A stretch of 59,377 nucleotides of DNA from Elusimicrobiota bacterium (GCA_027327915.1 DAHVWT010000006.1:1-59377); one strand, 5' to 3'; numbered from the stretch's first letter, positions 1 to 8,987 are shown. The notes: generated by a model from the letters alone, not told the origin. Numbers and translations: made by a program.

Positions 1-615
1 GGAATGGCCATGGAGAAATACGCCATGGGCGCCGTGGGGGTCTTGGCGCTGTTGGGCATCACGCTTTACTTGTTCCTCCATTGGTTCGTGATCAACCCGC
101 TTCTGGCGCTGCGGGACGCGGTTGACTCGGTGTCCTTCAAGAACCTTGATCTCAAGTACCCCCCACGGCGCGACGAGGTGGGGGACGTCGCCGGCTCCCT
201 CGCGATCCTTATCGCGAAGGTCAAAAACGAGCTTTCGGCGGCGCGTACGAGAAGTCGGGTGATCGGTGAAAACGAGAGCCGGTGGTGGGGGGCGGTGCTG
301 GGAAGTCTTATGGGGCGGCGCGAGGGCGTCATTGTCGTCGACGAGGATAACAGCGTCCTCTACACCACCCTGCCGCTGCCCGCGGGATTCACCGGCAAGG
401 CCCATCTTCTCGACGTCATCGACTCCCGGCAACAGGACCTGTTGCGGCTCGTCGGGCAGGCCCTGGAGCAGCCTAACCGTCTCATCGAGCTCGATACGAC
501 GTTTCGCGATGCCCCCTGCCGGGTCCGGGCGATCTTCATCCAGCAGGAGGGGGAAGCGCGTCGGACCATCATCGTGATCGTTCCCAAGGAAACCCGAGTG
601 GCCCGGGTGGTTTAA
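1..615 (+). CDS. HAMP-domain sensor protein, 5' truncated
   Basis: The frame is open from the window edge, so this is probably the C-terminal part of a longer membrane sensor; an ATG lies at base 4. One membrane segment is seen at about residues 9-30, ending in VINPLLALRDAV, the usual junction into a HAMP linker, with DEVGDVAGSLA in the second HAMP helix (about 31-80). Residues 95-200 look like a small PAS-like fold (EGVIVVDEDNSVLY). No kinase, cyclase or methyl-accepting domain follows: the protein stops 80 residues after the PAS-like part. It probably relays an envelope signal to a separate partner. The two-component cluster that starts at 1165 is the obvious candidate, which is inference. 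Confidence 0.6.
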   Translation, partial: GMAMEKYAMGAVGVLALLGITLYLFLHWFVINPLLALRDAVDSVSFKNLDLKYPPRRDEVGDVAGSLAILIAKVKNELSAARTRSRVIGENESRWWGAVLGSLMGRREGVIVVDEDNSVLYTTLPLPAGFTGKAHLLDVIDSRQQDLLRLVGQALEQPNRLIELDTTFRDAPCRVRAIFIQQEGEARRTIIVIVPKETRVARVV

Positions 616-631
616 GGACGTGACAATTCCC

Positions 632-660
632 TTGAATTGGCGTCATAGTTCTGTTACTCT
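632..660 (+). promoter_or_regulatory. candidate sigma70 promoter for the 670 gene
   Basis: TTGAAT (632-637), a 17-base spacer and TACTCT (655-660). The expected transcription start falls at about 667, almost on the ATG at 670. There is no Shine-Dalgarno, so the message would be leaderless or nearly so. Confidence 0.4.
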
Positions 661-669
661 TTCTCTGTC

Positions 670-1122
670 ATGATGAAATACGACCTCAAGCGGATCGATC
701 CTTATTGGCATACCCATCCGATGATCCCCACGGCGGTCGTCGGCGGCGCGATTCTCGTCCTGATGTCCTGGCGAACAGGACACGCCGCTCTCGGCGTGGG
801 CGGAGGGCTCCTCGCCGCTATCGCCGTCATCTGGGGCGTTCGCCCGGCGCTCTCGGGACTCATGATGGGGCTGGGGCTTTTCGCGGGCATCCTTTATCTC
901 GGGGTCTTGCCTCCGGCGTCGATGGCCGGTTACGGCCTCGGCGCCCGGATATTGGCCATCTCTTTTTTCGCGCTTTTCTACATGGTCCTTATGGACGCGC
1001 TTTTCCTTGTAGTGAGCGTCTGCTATAACTTTTTGGCCGGCGTGACGGACCTGGGCGGGCTACGGTTTGAATTTGAGCCGGCGGGGGCCGTCGAGGAGGA
1101 GGCTTCTGAGCCTCTCTCCTAA
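670..1122 (+). CDS. small polytopic membrane protein, unknown function
   Basis: A 150-residue protein with four predicted membrane segments, at about residues 20-36, 40-56, 62-82 and 90-118. The N-terminus is short and hydrophilic (MMKYDLKRIDPYWHTHP) and the C-terminal tail is acidic and probably cytoplasmic. I do not recognise the family. It lies between a HAMP sensor fragment and a two-component cluster on the same strand, so an accessory membrane role in signalling is possible but not shown. Two adjacent ATG codons mark the start. Downstream, 42 bases separate it from the GTG of the next gene. Confidence 0.65.
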   Translation: MMKYDLKRIDPYWHTHPMIPTAVVGGAILVLMSWRTGHAALGVGGGLLAAIAVIWGVRPALSGLMMGLGLFAGILYLGVLPPASMAGYGLGARILAISFFALFYMVLMDALFLVVSVCYNFLAGVTDLGGLRFEFEPAGAVEEEASEPLS

Positions 1123-1164
1123 GCCGCTCCTGATCCGGCGCCTGCCCGAGGTGAACTCGATTTC

Positions 1165-2040
1165 GTGAAGACCAACGTCATTTTCGCCTCCCGGGAACCG
1201 GCTCGAGCCTCGCTTTTGACCGACGCCCTGAAGGCGAGCGGAATGTCCCTCACCATCGCCCAGCGGGGCAAAGAAACGCTTGGTTTCCTCTCGAATGGAG
1301 GCGCGGATCTCCTCTTGATTGGCCAGAAGCTCGCCGACGAGGAAGGCATCGACCTCATTAAATCCATTCGCTCCCGGGGGCCCTGCCGCCAGATGCCGAT
1401 CGTGGCTTTGGTGGAGTTCGGCGCGGAGTCGTCGACTAACGGCCAGCAGCCGCGTCCGGCCTCCGAGGCGCCGCGCCAGTCCGCGGCGTGGCCATCGGGC
1501 CTTAAGACTCGCCTTGCCCCCGCATTCACCGGAGCCGGCAATCCTCATGTCCAGGCGGCGCCCATGCCGTCCCCGTCGACGGTGTCGGCCCAGTCGCCGG
1601 ATCGGACGAGCCTGCGGCTCGTTTTCTTCCAGGCCGGTGCGGACGAATGCTTGTCTCTCAATTGGGACGTGGCCGAGTGTCTCGCGCGGATCAAGGCGGT
1701 CCTTCGTCGCACGAGGCAGGCCGGCGCCGAGGAGCTCATCAAGATGGGCGCGATCGAGCTCAACTTGACGAGCTACACGCTTCATATCAACGGCAAACGG
1801 GTGGCTCTGACTTCCAAGGAGCTGGATCTCCTGTATGTGTTCCTTAGCGCCCCCAACCGCGTTCTAAGCCGGCCCTATCTCATTGAACGCGTCTGGGGCT
1901 ACAATTACTTCGGCTCCCCCCGCACGGTTGACGTCCATGTCCGGCGCCTGCGCGAGAAGCTGGGGCCCGCATCGAAGCACATCACGACGATTCCCTGCGT
2001 CGGCTATAAACTCGTCCCGCCGCCGCAATCCCGGAGGTAG
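1165..2040 (+). CDS. OmpR-type winged-helix regulator with degenerate receiver
   Basis: A 291-residue protein starting at GTG. The C-terminal 95 residues are an intact OmpR/PhoB winged helix, with GAIELNLTSYTLHINGK, LTSKELDLLYVF and the recognition helix VDVHVRRLREKL. The N-terminal part has the receiver outline but none of the phosphorylation residues. The acidic pair is A8-S9, the phospho-acceptor position is G53 (in LLLIGQKLADEEG), the Ser/Thr position is a hydrophobic residue near 83, and the Lys-Pro pair is L165-N166 (in GADECLSLN). A Pro/Ser/Ala-rich insert of about 60 residues (about 87-148) splits the fold between strands 4 and 5. It is probably a DNA-binding regulator that does not depend on phosphorylation. 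It is followed 5 bases later by a canonical receiver. Confidence 0.85.
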   Translation: MKTNVIFASREPARASLLTDALKASGMSLTIAQRGKETLGFLSNGGADLLLIGQKLADEEGIDLIKSIRSRGPCRQMPIVALVEFGAESSTNGQQPRPASEAPRQSAAWPSGLKTRLAPAFTGAGNPHVQAAPMPSPSTVSAQSPDRTSLRLVFFQAGADECLSLNWDVAECLARIKAVLRRTRQAGAEELIKMGAIELNLTSYTLHINGKRVALTSKELDLLYVFLSAPNRVLSRPYLIERVWGYNYFGSPRTVDVHVRRLREKLGPASKHITTIPCVGYKLVPPPQSRR

Positions 2041-2045
2041 ACCCG

Positions 2046-2432
2046 ATGGCGAGATCCAACGGCCAGAAACTGCTTATTATCGACGACGACGCCCATTTGC
2101 GGGAAAGTCTCGCCGAGGTCCTGGAGCTCGACGGCTATGCCTGCCACCAGGCCGGAACGGCGGAAGAGGGAATCGCCGCCGCGAAAAAGCTCGACCCCGA
2201 AGCCGTGATCATGGACATCCAGCTTCCGGATTCCTCCGGCTTTCAAATCTGCCAGGAGCTGCGCCGCCGCTCCAAAAGCGTGGTCCTGATCATGATGACC
2301 GGACGATTCCTGTCTCCCGAGGAAAAAACCCAAGGATTTGAACTCGGGGCCGATGAATATCTTACGAAGCCGTTCAACCTGGCCGAGCTTTCCGCCCGCA
2401 TCCGCCAGCTTTTATCGCGCCAGCGAGCGTAA
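2046..2432 (+). CDS. single-domain response regulator
   Basis: A 128-residue stand-alone CheY-like receiver with every key residue: the acidic patch D13-D15, phospho-acceptor D57 (VIMDIQLPDSSGF), T85 and K108 (GADEYLTKPF). No output domain is attached, so it must act by protein contact or pass phosphate on. GGAGG lies 7 bases before the ATG, overlapping the end of the degenerate regulator, so the two are probably translated together. The kinase at 2481 is the likely phosphodonor. One possibility is that this receiver supplies the phosphorylation sensing that the preceding regulator has lost. Confidence 0.9.
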   Translation: MARSNGQKLLIIDDDAHLRESLAEVLELDGYACHQAGTAEEGIAAAKKLDPEAVIMDIQLPDSSGFQICQELRRRSKSVVLIMMTGRFLSPEEKTQGFELGADEYLTKPFNLAELSARIRQLLSRQRA

Positions 2433-2480
2433 CGCCACGTCGGCAAAAGCGGCGGCGGCATGGCCGGTAGGGTTTAGCCT

Positions 2481-4352
2481 ATGGCGTTGAAGCGAGGACA
2501 TCGGGGGCGGCTCGCGCACTGGCTCCTTTTCTGGTTCCTGCTGGTGTCGGTCGTTCCGGTCGCGGTCGTCTCTTTGTCCCTCATCAAATATTCCCGCCGC
2601 TCGCTGGAGCGAGTGGTTCTTGGCGATGAACGCAACTTGGCCGTGGGCTTCGCCGACACGGCATCCAAGTACGTCCTAACCTTTCGGGGCGTACTCTCCG
2701 ATCTGGCGGGAATCGAGGGATTTTGGTCCCTGGGCCGAGACCGCCAGCGCGCCGAGTTGGAAAAGGTGATGTCGGCTCATGCCGCGTTCATGCGGGTCTA
2801 TCTTCTTGACGCCGACGGGAACGTCCTGGCCCGCGCCGAACGCTATCCCGGGACTTACGCATGGCCGAAGAACTTCGCGAGCCGCGACTTTTTCAAGATG
2901 TCGATCGCGGACGGGCAGTACCTGGGCGGCGTCACCCGCATCCACGGCGACCCCTGCAGCACGGTCGCCGTGGCGATACGGGGCGCGGGCGGCGTCGTCG
3001 GGGTCCTCGGGGGGGAGGTCTCTCTCGAGGGCTTATCGAAGCTCCTGCGCATGGAATTCCCGCCGCCGCCCAAGGGCCTCAAGCGCGCGTGGGTCGTCAC
3101 TTCCGACGGGGACGCCGTGGCCGCTTCCGATGTGGATTTGGCCTACCAGAAAATGCGCCTCCCCGTGGACAAGGACGTGCTCATCGACATCGCCAGCCAA
3201 GCCAGGGAGTCCGGCGCCAGAATCATGAAACTTCAGGACGCGAGGAGCGTCCTGGCCGCCTACGCCTACGTCAGGAATTTGGATTGGATCGTTTATATCG
3301 AGGAGCCGATGCGCGCGGTCGACAAGCCGGCCCACGAGATGATGAAAAGCGCGTGGTGGCTGGTCGGCCTCGCCATCTTGGGCGCGGCGCTCGTCTCGAT
3401 CATCCTGGCCGAGTTCATCACTTACCCCATACGGCTCCTGCGCGAGGCGGCTCAGAAGCTGGCCCAGGGGCGCTTCGAGGAGCCTCCAGATTTGGCGCAG
3501 GCGAACAACGAGATCGGGGATCTGGGAGAGGCCTTCGTCGCGATGAGCGAGTCTCTTCGAGAGAAAACCGCCGAGCTCTTGGCCACCAAGGAGGAGCTCG
3601 AGGCCGGATCGAAGGACCTGGAAAAAAAAGTCGCGGCCCGGACGCGCGAGCTGCGTTCGGCTCAGGATGAGTTGATCCGCAAGGAACGCTTGGCGGCCAT
3701 CGGGCAGATGGCCTCCGTCGTGGGGCATGAAATCCGCAATCCCCTGGCGGTCATCAACAACTCGATCTATCTCATCAAGGCGAAGCTGGGGCCGCAGCTC
3801 GACGCCGAGCCCAAGATCGCCAAGCACGTCAAGATCATCGAGTCCGAAATCCAGCAGGCGAACGGCATCATCTCCGAGATTCTGAGCTATTCGCGGGAAA
3901 GGGAGCTCAAGGCCGAGCGCGTGCCCCTCAACGCCTTCCTCGACGACATCCTCTCCGTCTATCCCTTGCCGCCTCACATCAAAGTCGTCCGCCACTTTCA
4001 TCCCTCGGATCCCTTTGTCGAAGTGGACAAGGCCTATATGCAGCAGGCGATCAGCAACCTCATCGGAAACGGCATCGAGGTGATGCCTGCCGGCGGGGCG
4101 GTGGGGGTGAAGACCTCGGTCGTCGACGGCATGGCGGCGCTCGAGGTCGCCGATACCGGCCCGGGGATGCCCCCGGAGGTGAAGGAAAAGATTTTTACGC
4201 CTTTCTTCACGACCAAGGCGCGCGGCACGGGGTTGGGCCTCGCGGTCGTGCGCAAGGTGATCGACCTGCACAAGGGCAAGATCGAGGTTCACAGCATGCC
4301 TGGCAAAGGGACGTCGTTTCGCCTCCTCTTGCCGCTTGCCAAACCCGCATGA
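2481..4352 (+). CDS. membrane sensor histidine kinase (extracytoplasmic sensor-HAMP-HisKA-HATPase)
   Basis: A 623-residue inner-membrane kinase. TM1 is at about 13-34 and TM2 at about 289-312, enclosing a 250-residue periplasmic sensor with the look of a dCache-type fold ([20 protein letters not shown] resembles that family's motif). HAMP follows (about 313-365), then a coiled coil (366-395), a HisKA dimerisation helix with phospho-acceptor H416 ([12 protein letters not shown]) and an HATPase domain with N box ([11 protein letters not shown]), G1 (DTGPGMPP), F box (FTPFFTTK) and G2 (GTGLGLA). All catalytic motifs are present. The last codons overlap the start of the hybrid kinase (ATGA at 4349), showing a tight operon. 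Confidence 0.93.
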   Translation: MALKRGHRGRLAHWLLFWFLLVSVVPVAVVSLSLIKYSRRSLERVVLGDERNLAVGFADTASKYVLTFRGVLSDLAGIEGFWSLGRDRQRAELEKVMSAHAAFMRVYLLDADGNVLARAERYPGTYAWPKNFASRDFFKMSIADGQYLGGVTRIHGDPCSTVAVAIRGAGGVVGVLGGEVSLEGLSKLLRMEFPPPPKGLKRAWVVTSDGDAVAASDVDLAYQKMRLPVDKDVLIDIASQARESGARIMKLQDARSVLAAYAYVRNLDWIVYIEEPMRAVDKPAHEMMKSAWWLVGLAILGAALVSIILAEFITYPIRLLREAAQKLAQGRFEEPPDLAQANNEIGDLGEAFVAMSESLREKTAELLATKEELEAGSKDLEKKVAARTRELRSAQDELIRKERLAAIGQMASVVGHEIRNPLAVINNSIYLIKAKLGPQLDAEPKIAKHVKIIESEIQQANGIISEILSYSRERELKAERVPLNAFLDDILSVYPLPPHIKVVRHFHPSDPFVEVDKAYMQQAISNLIGNGIEVMPAGGAVGVKTSVVDGMAALEVADTGPGMPPEVKEKIFTPFFTTKARGTGLGLAVVRKVIDLHKGKIEVHSMPGKGTSFRLLLPLAKPA

Positions 4353-5527
4353 CGGACCGAAAACCCGCCTTTCCGCGCGTCCTGATCGTCGACGACGACG
4401 CCGGCATGCGCGAGACGATCGGGGATAATTTCGAGGCCTTGGGTTACGAGCATGGGGAGGCCGCGACGGGGGCCGAGGCCATCGAGCGGGCGTCGAACGG
4501 CCGCTTCGACGTGGTCCTCATGGACTACAACCTGCCGGACACGACCGGCCTTGAGACGATCCGGCGGCTGCGCGCGGCGGGAGCTTCGCCCGAGTTCGTG
4601 ATGCTCACCGGGCGAGAGGACGCCGAGGTGACGGTGGGGGCGATCGACGAAGCCGCTTGCGCCTTTCTTGTCAAGCCGGCGGCCTTTCCGGACGTGCGCC
4701 GCGCGGTCGATCGCGCCTGGGAAAGAAAGCGGCTGCGCGACGAGAATAAAAGCCTGATCGCCGAGCTTCGTGTCGCCAATCTCCAGCTCGCCCAGTTCAA
4801 CGAGCAGCTCGAGCGCCTCAGCCGGATGAAGTCGCGGTTCCTGGCGATGGCGTCCCATGATCTCGCGAACACCGTCATGGGTTTGCAGGCGGGGTACGAG
4901 CTTCTTGTCTTGAGCCTCGGCGGCGACGCCGTTCTCGACGCCGAGCAGAAAAAGCGCCTGGCCTACATCGGCGGAGCGATCAAGCAGGTCGGGTATCTCA
5001 TTCAAGATCTGGTCGACTGGGAATCGATCGAGAAGGGCAAGCTCCGGGTGTCGCTGGAACCGATATCGGCGACGGCGATTCTCGAGGAAGCGATTCCAGG
5101 CCCTCAAGCGCGGGCGAAGGCGAAAGGGATCGCCGTCTCGGTCGAGATCGCGCCGGGCCTTGCGCCCGTCATGGGGGACAAGAACCGCCTTCTACAGGTC
5201 CTCAACAACCTTTTAGAGAACGCGATCCGGCATACCACGACGGGAGGCACGATCGCCGTGAGCCTGCGGCCCTTGGGCAGTGAGGTGCTCTTCGCCGTCA
5301 AGGATACGGGAGAGGGCTTGCCGGAGGGTGAAGCCGATAAGATTTTCGCCAGCTTCTACCAAGCGGAAAGCCGGGCGGGCGGGGGGCGAATGGGCCTGGG
5401 CCTCTCGATCGCGAAGGAGGTCCTGGAAGCGCACCACGGCCGGATATGGGTCGAAAGCGCGGGCCCCGACAAAGGGTCGACGTTTCAATTCACGGTGCCG
5501 ATGGCGACCGGGCTCGGCAAATCCTAG
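4349..5527 (+). CDS. receiver-histidine kinase hybrid, soluble
   Basis: A 392-residue cytoplasmic protein with no membrane segment. Residues 10-125 are a receiver with D59 (VVLMDYNLPDTTG) and K109 (FLVKP). A coiled coil (about 126-158) leads to a HisKA helix with H170 (MASHDLANTVMGLQ; the usual R-T-P after HDL is A-N-T) and an HATPase domain with NNLLENAIRHT, DTGEGLP and MGLGLSIAKEVL. The order receiver-then-kinase suits a relay in which phosphate from the upstream membrane kinase regulates this second kinase. It shares an ATGA overlap with 2481-4352, and its stop is one base from the next gene. Confidence 0.9.
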   Translation: MTDRKPAFPRVLIVDDDAGMRETIGDNFEALGYEHGEAATGAEAIERASNGRFDVVLMDYNLPDTTGLETIRRLRAAGASPEFVMLTGREDAEVTVGAIDEAACAFLVKPAAFPDVRRAVDRAWERKRLRDENKSLIAELRVANLQLAQFNEQLERLSRMKSRFLAMASHDLANTVMGLQAGYELLVLSLGGDAVLDAEQKKRLAYIGGAIKQVGYLIQDLVDWESIEKGKLRVSLEPISATAILEEAIPGPQARAKAKGIAVSVEIAPGLAPVMGDKNRLLQVLNNLLENAIRHTTTGGTIAVSLRPLGSEVLFAVKDTGEGLPEGEADKIFASFYQAESRAGGGRMGLGLSIAKEVLEAHHGRIWVESAGPDKGSTFQFTVPMATGLGKS

Positions 5528-5528
5528 G

Positions 5529-6566
5529 ATGGACAAGGCGCTTTTCCTCTCCCAGCTCGAACGCGGCGAGGCGACGTCCGCCGAGACTCCCGTCTCGCAG
5601 GCGCTCCTGCGGGCGCTCAAGTCCGAGCTCTCGAAGGGGGAGCCTGCTTGGTGGGCTGCCGCGCAGAAGGCTTGGGAGAAAAGACGGTTCGTCGGCTGGA
5701 TGGAGGCGTGGGCCCTTTTTCTCTCCTGCCTGCATTTCGAGGCCCTCGACGACGAGCAATCTCCCTTTGTCCCCTATTTCCCCTCTTGCGGCGGCACGGA
5801 TGAAGCCGATCCGTCCGCGGCCTTGTCGATGTTTCTCGCCCGGCCTCCAGCCTCTTTCTACGAGAATCTCAAGAAAGCGCGGCGTCGTCCTTTCCTTTGG
5901 GCGCGCTCGACTCTTTGGATTCCCCCCGCGATTCTCTGCTTCCAGCGCCGGGGGCTGCCGTTCTACGTCGCGCAGGCGGGAGCCGGAGCGGGCCTCGACC
6001 TCTCCGCGGACAAGACCCTGGGCTTTGCTGGTTTCGACTCGGAGCTCGTCTTGGGGCGCGTCGGGATCGATTCCGCTCCGCTCTCTCTCGGGGACATCCG
6101 CGACCGGCGATGGCTGACGGCTTGCCTCTTCCCGGACCAGATGCGCCAGATCCGAGTCCTGGATCAGGTCGCGCGCAAGGTCAAGGAACTCGATGAGAGG
6201 GAGGCTGGCTGGATCCAGCTTGTGAAATGCCGGGAGAATCTGTCGGGGCCGTTCTTAGCCAAGAATCTTCCGGCCGAGGACGACGCCGGGATCCTTCTGT
6301 TTAATATGGGGACTTCGGAGCTCATGAGCGACGAGGAGTACCGCGACTACCAGGCTCAAGTCGCGCGTATGATGGCGCCGTGGGAGGATCGGGCCCTATG
6401 GGTCGAAGTGGAACATGTGCGGGGCGAGCTTTATTCCACGACCCTTCAGCTGCGCGTCTGGAGGATCATCAACGGCGCTCTCGACGGGCTGGTCATGGCC
6501 GCCTTCGATCACGGCGAAGGTAAAATCGTGTTCGACGAGGAAGCGGCCGCGAAGTTCCTCTCCTGA
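5529..6566 (+). CDS. DUF2332-like protein
   Basis: A 345-residue soluble protein starting at ATG, one base after the hybrid kinase stop. It matches my memory of the uncharacterised DUF2332 family: GAGAGLDL at about 151-158 (family form GASAGLNL), RVGIDSAPL at about 177 (family RVGIDLNPLD) and RRWLTACLFPDQMRQ at about 192 (family RRWLRACVWPDQ). The glycine-rich GAGAGL resembles a nucleotide or SAM binding loop, but the reaction is unknown. The C-terminal LWVEVEHVRGELYST also fits. Being in one operon with a kinase relay is unusual. The assignment rests on motif memory, so the family is fairly secure and the function is unknown. Confidence 0.7.
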   Translation: MDKALFLSQLERGEATSAETPVSQALLRALKSELSKGEPAWWAAAQKAWEKRRFVGWMEAWALFLSCLHFEALDDEQSPFVPYFPSCGGTDEADPSAALSMFLARPPASFYENLKKARRRPFLWARSTLWIPPAILCFQRRGLPFYVAQAGAGAGLDLSADKTLGFAGFDSELVLGRVGIDSAPLSLGDIRDRRWLTACLFPDQMRQIRVLDQVARKVKELDEREAGWIQLVKCRENLSGPFLAKNLPAEDDAGILLFNMGTSELMSDEEYRDYQAQVARMMAPWEDRALWVEVEHVRGELYSTTLQLRVWRIINGALDGLVMAAFDHGEGKIVFDEEAAAKFLS

Positions 6567-6572
6567 GCTTCT

Positions 6573-8987
6573 ATGGCGGCGATAGGCAACGGAAGGACAC
6601 GGAGGACGGCGGAGGGCCGCGGGGAGCGCCGAGAAACTCAAGGACTTTCGGCGGCATTTCGTGACCTTCCGTGGCCTTCTGTCGCCATCTTTGGCCTTCC
6701 GTGGCTTTTCGTGGTCGCCGCCTTGGCGGCGGGGCTGCCGCCTCCGGACATCCTCTGCCCGTCGGGGCAGGGCCGCTGCTACAGCCCGGCTCAACTGGGG
6801 CGGGTGGCGGCAGACCTGTCCGCCCAAGACGACGACGAGAGGCCCTACATTCGTTCGGTTTTCTCGAATCAGAGCGTCCTCGGCGACGGCAACATCACTT
6901 CAGCTCAAATTCAGGCCGTTTGGAACTATTTCAACCTGGAGGAAAGCGGCAAGAATCTCATCCAGCAGGACGCCGGGAATCTTTCTCCGCAAGATCAACA
7001 GCAAATGGCGTCGATCGTCTCCCAGCTCAAGCAGGACATGAATGGGAATCTTTTCGATACGCCGTTCCACGCGGCTCTCATGGACAGCGGCGACCCTTGG
7101 GCGGACCGCATCATGACCCCCGCGCAATGGCAGCAGGCTCAGCCGGATAACCCCCAGGCTTATGACTACGGCGCCGACCAGAGCCTCTCGGAGGGGGATT
7201 ACTCCCAGGCGGCCTCCCAGGCCCAGCAAGCGCTGAATCTGGATCCTAAAAACGCCCAGGCCTATTCCTTGAAGGCGCAGGCCGAATACGGGATGGGCAA
7301 TACCGTGGCGGCGCGGGCCGACGCGCAAAATGCTCTCGCGATCGATCCCGGCAATGAGGCCGCGGCCACGACCCTAGGCGCGATCCGGGCCATTAATACC
7401 GCACAAACAGGCCAACTCGCCTTTGCCGACATCATCCCAGGTGGATCGGTGGGTTTCGGGAGAACTCCATCCTCAGAGGAGGGGGGACTTTCGGGCGTCC
7501 TGCGCAACGGAGAGGCCACGTCCCTCGTGGGGCAAGCTCGGGAGGCCATGGGCATTCTCGACCTCCAGACGGCGCTTAAGAAATCGAATCAGGCGGTACG
7601 GCTCGATCCGAAGGACCCCCAGGCCTACTTCACCCGGGCGGCGGTCTACCTGCGGCTGGGAAGCCCCCGGGCGGCGCTTTCCGATCTTTCGCGGGCGATG
7701 AAGCTCTCGCCTAAAAACGCCTCGATAGCAGCTCTGAAGTCCTTCGCGCTCGTGAAGGCGAAGCGCTTCAAGGACGCCCTGGCGGCCGCGGGCGCGGCTC
7801 TCGCGCTCGACCCCCATAATGCGCACGCCTGGCTCTTTCGCGCGATGGCTCTCGCCGGGATGGGACGCCGCGACGCGATGCTCGACAGCCTCGAAAACGC
7901 CGTGCGCATCAATCCGCGATTCGAGCCGTATCTCCAGAGAGCTCGTCGAAGCGAGCCCGGAGAGGGAGATCTGGCGGCGATTTTCGACAACAACGCTCTC
8001 TCCCAGGCTCCGCTAGCCCCGGCCCCGGCTTTCGGGCTCAGCCCCACGCGCCGTTTCGTGATTGATGCCGTGCCCGCGTTCGGAGGGCTGCTGCTCCTCT
8101 TCGGTCTGTGGCAAGGCATGAAGGCCTTCAAACGAGGCGGCGCGGAGGCGATGGATCGTCTTCCGGTTTTCGGGCTCGGCGCCGAGGGATCGCTCATCGA
8201 CGGCCATGTTCGGCTCGATCAGGCGCTGGGCTCTGGCGGGATGGGAGTCGTCTATGAAGGGCGCGATCTCCGGCTCGATCGCCGCGTCGCCGTGAAGAAA
8301 ATGCGCGGCGACGTAAACGCGAGTCCTCGCGCGCGGGAGCGGTTCATCGCCGAGGCTAGGATCGTCGCCCAGCTTTCCCATCCGAACGTCGTCACCATCC
8401 ACTCCGTGACCGAGTACGCCGGTGAAATCTATCTTGTCTTCGAGTACGTGGACGGCCGGACGCTCGCGGACTTGATCTCGCCGCGCCGCCCCTCGGCCCT
8501 GGGCAGCGTCATTTCCGTCTTGCGCGGCGTGGCGGAAGCCCTGGACTACGCCCATCGCAAGGGGGTGATCCACCGGGATCTCAAGCCTTCCAATATCATG
8601 GTGACCCGGGAAGGCCTCGCGAAAGTCATGGATTTCGGGATCGCGAGTTTTGCCCGTGAGGCGCTCACGAGGCTGACGCAGACGGGAGCCGTGCTCGGGA
8701 CCCCCGCCTACATGGCCCCGGAGCAGGCGCTGGGGCAGCCCGTGCCCCAGTCGGACGTTTATTCCCTGGCGCTGTGCGCCTACGAGGCCCTTTCCGGAAG
8801 GCTGCCCTTTGACGGCACCCACGAGGGAATGCTCAAGCGTAAGATCGAGGGGCCCCTCGATCCGCTGAGCCGGCATTACAAGGAAGATTCAGGACGCCTC
8901 GACGCCGTCTTCGCCAAGGCCCTCGATCCCGACCCCGGGCGCCGCTATCAATCCGCCGGGGAGTTCGTCGAGGCTCTCGCGGGATAG
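6573..8987 (+). CDS. TPR-repeat membrane Ser/Thr protein kinase (C-terminal kinase)
   Basis: An 804-residue protein. Residues 32-54 are hydrophobic (signal anchor or signal peptide, LPWPSVAIFGLPWLFVV). Tetratricopeptide repeats occupy about 200-275 and 325-450 (ALNLDPKNAQAYSLKAQAEY, AVRLDPKDPQAYFTRAAVYL). A second membrane segment is at about 493-516, and a Hanks-type kinase at about 546-804 is complete: GSGGMGVVY, VAVKKM, HRDLKPSN, DFGIA and APEQA. TPRs are therefore outside the membrane and the kinase inside, with the kinase C-terminal, the opposite order to PASTA kinases. The first 54 residues are encoded by an imperfect hairpin repeat (6585-6722). A shared stop-codon palindrome (ATAGCC GC GGCTAT, 8984-8997) separates it from the convergent carbamoyltransferase. 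Confidence 0.88.
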   Translation: MAAIGNGRTRRTAEGRGERRETQGLSAAFRDLPWPSVAIFGLPWLFVVAALAAGLPPPDILCPSGQGRCYSPAQLGRVAADLSAQDDDERPYIRSVFSNQSVLGDGNITSAQIQAVWNYFNLEESGKNLIQQDAGNLSPQDQQQMASIVSQLKQDMNGNLFDTPFHAALMDSGDPWADRIMTPAQWQQAQPDNPQAYDYGADQSLSEGDYSQAASQAQQALNLDPKNAQAYSLKAQAEYGMGNTVAARADAQNALAIDPGNEAAATTLGAIRAINTAQTGQLAFADIIPGGSVGFGRTPSSEEGGLSGVLRNGEATSLVGQAREAMGILDLQTALKKSNQAVRLDPKDPQAYFTRAAVYLRLGSPRAALSDLSRAMKLSPKNASIAALKSFALVKAKRFKDALAAAGAALALDPHNAHAWLFRAMALAGMGRRDAMLDSLENAVRINPRFEPYLQRARRSEPGEGDLAAIFDNNALSQAPLAPAPAFGLSPTRRFVIDAVPAFGGLLLLFGLWQGMKAFKRGGAEAMDRLPVFGLGAEGSLIDGHVRLDQALGSGGMGVVYEGRDLRLDRRVAVKKMRGDVNASPRARERFIAEARIVAQLSHPNVVTIHSVTEYAGEIYLVFEYVDGRTLADLISPRRPSALGSVISVLRGVAEALDYAHRKGVIHRDLKPSNIMVTREGLAKVMDFGIASFAREALTRLTQTGAVLGTPAYMAPEQALGQPVPQSDVYSLALCAYEALSGRLPFDGTHEGMLKRKIEGPLDPLSRHYKEDSGRLDAVFAKALDPDPGRRYQSAGEFVEALAG
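6585..6722 (+). repeat. hairpin repeat, copy 1 (coding)
   Basis: The left arm starts GGCAACGGAAGGACACGG (6585) and the right arm is CTTCCGTGGCCTTCTGTCGCC (about 6666-6686) followed by a second GGCCTTCCGTGGC. The arms match 16 of 19 positions when one is reverse complemented. Related copies are at 15231, 16611, 27445 and 37330. Here the whole element is inside a reading frame. Confidence 0.65.

Noticed and set aside
3033-4292. 419-residue minus-strand frame
   Set aside because: Shadow of the sensor kinase; no recognisable motif.
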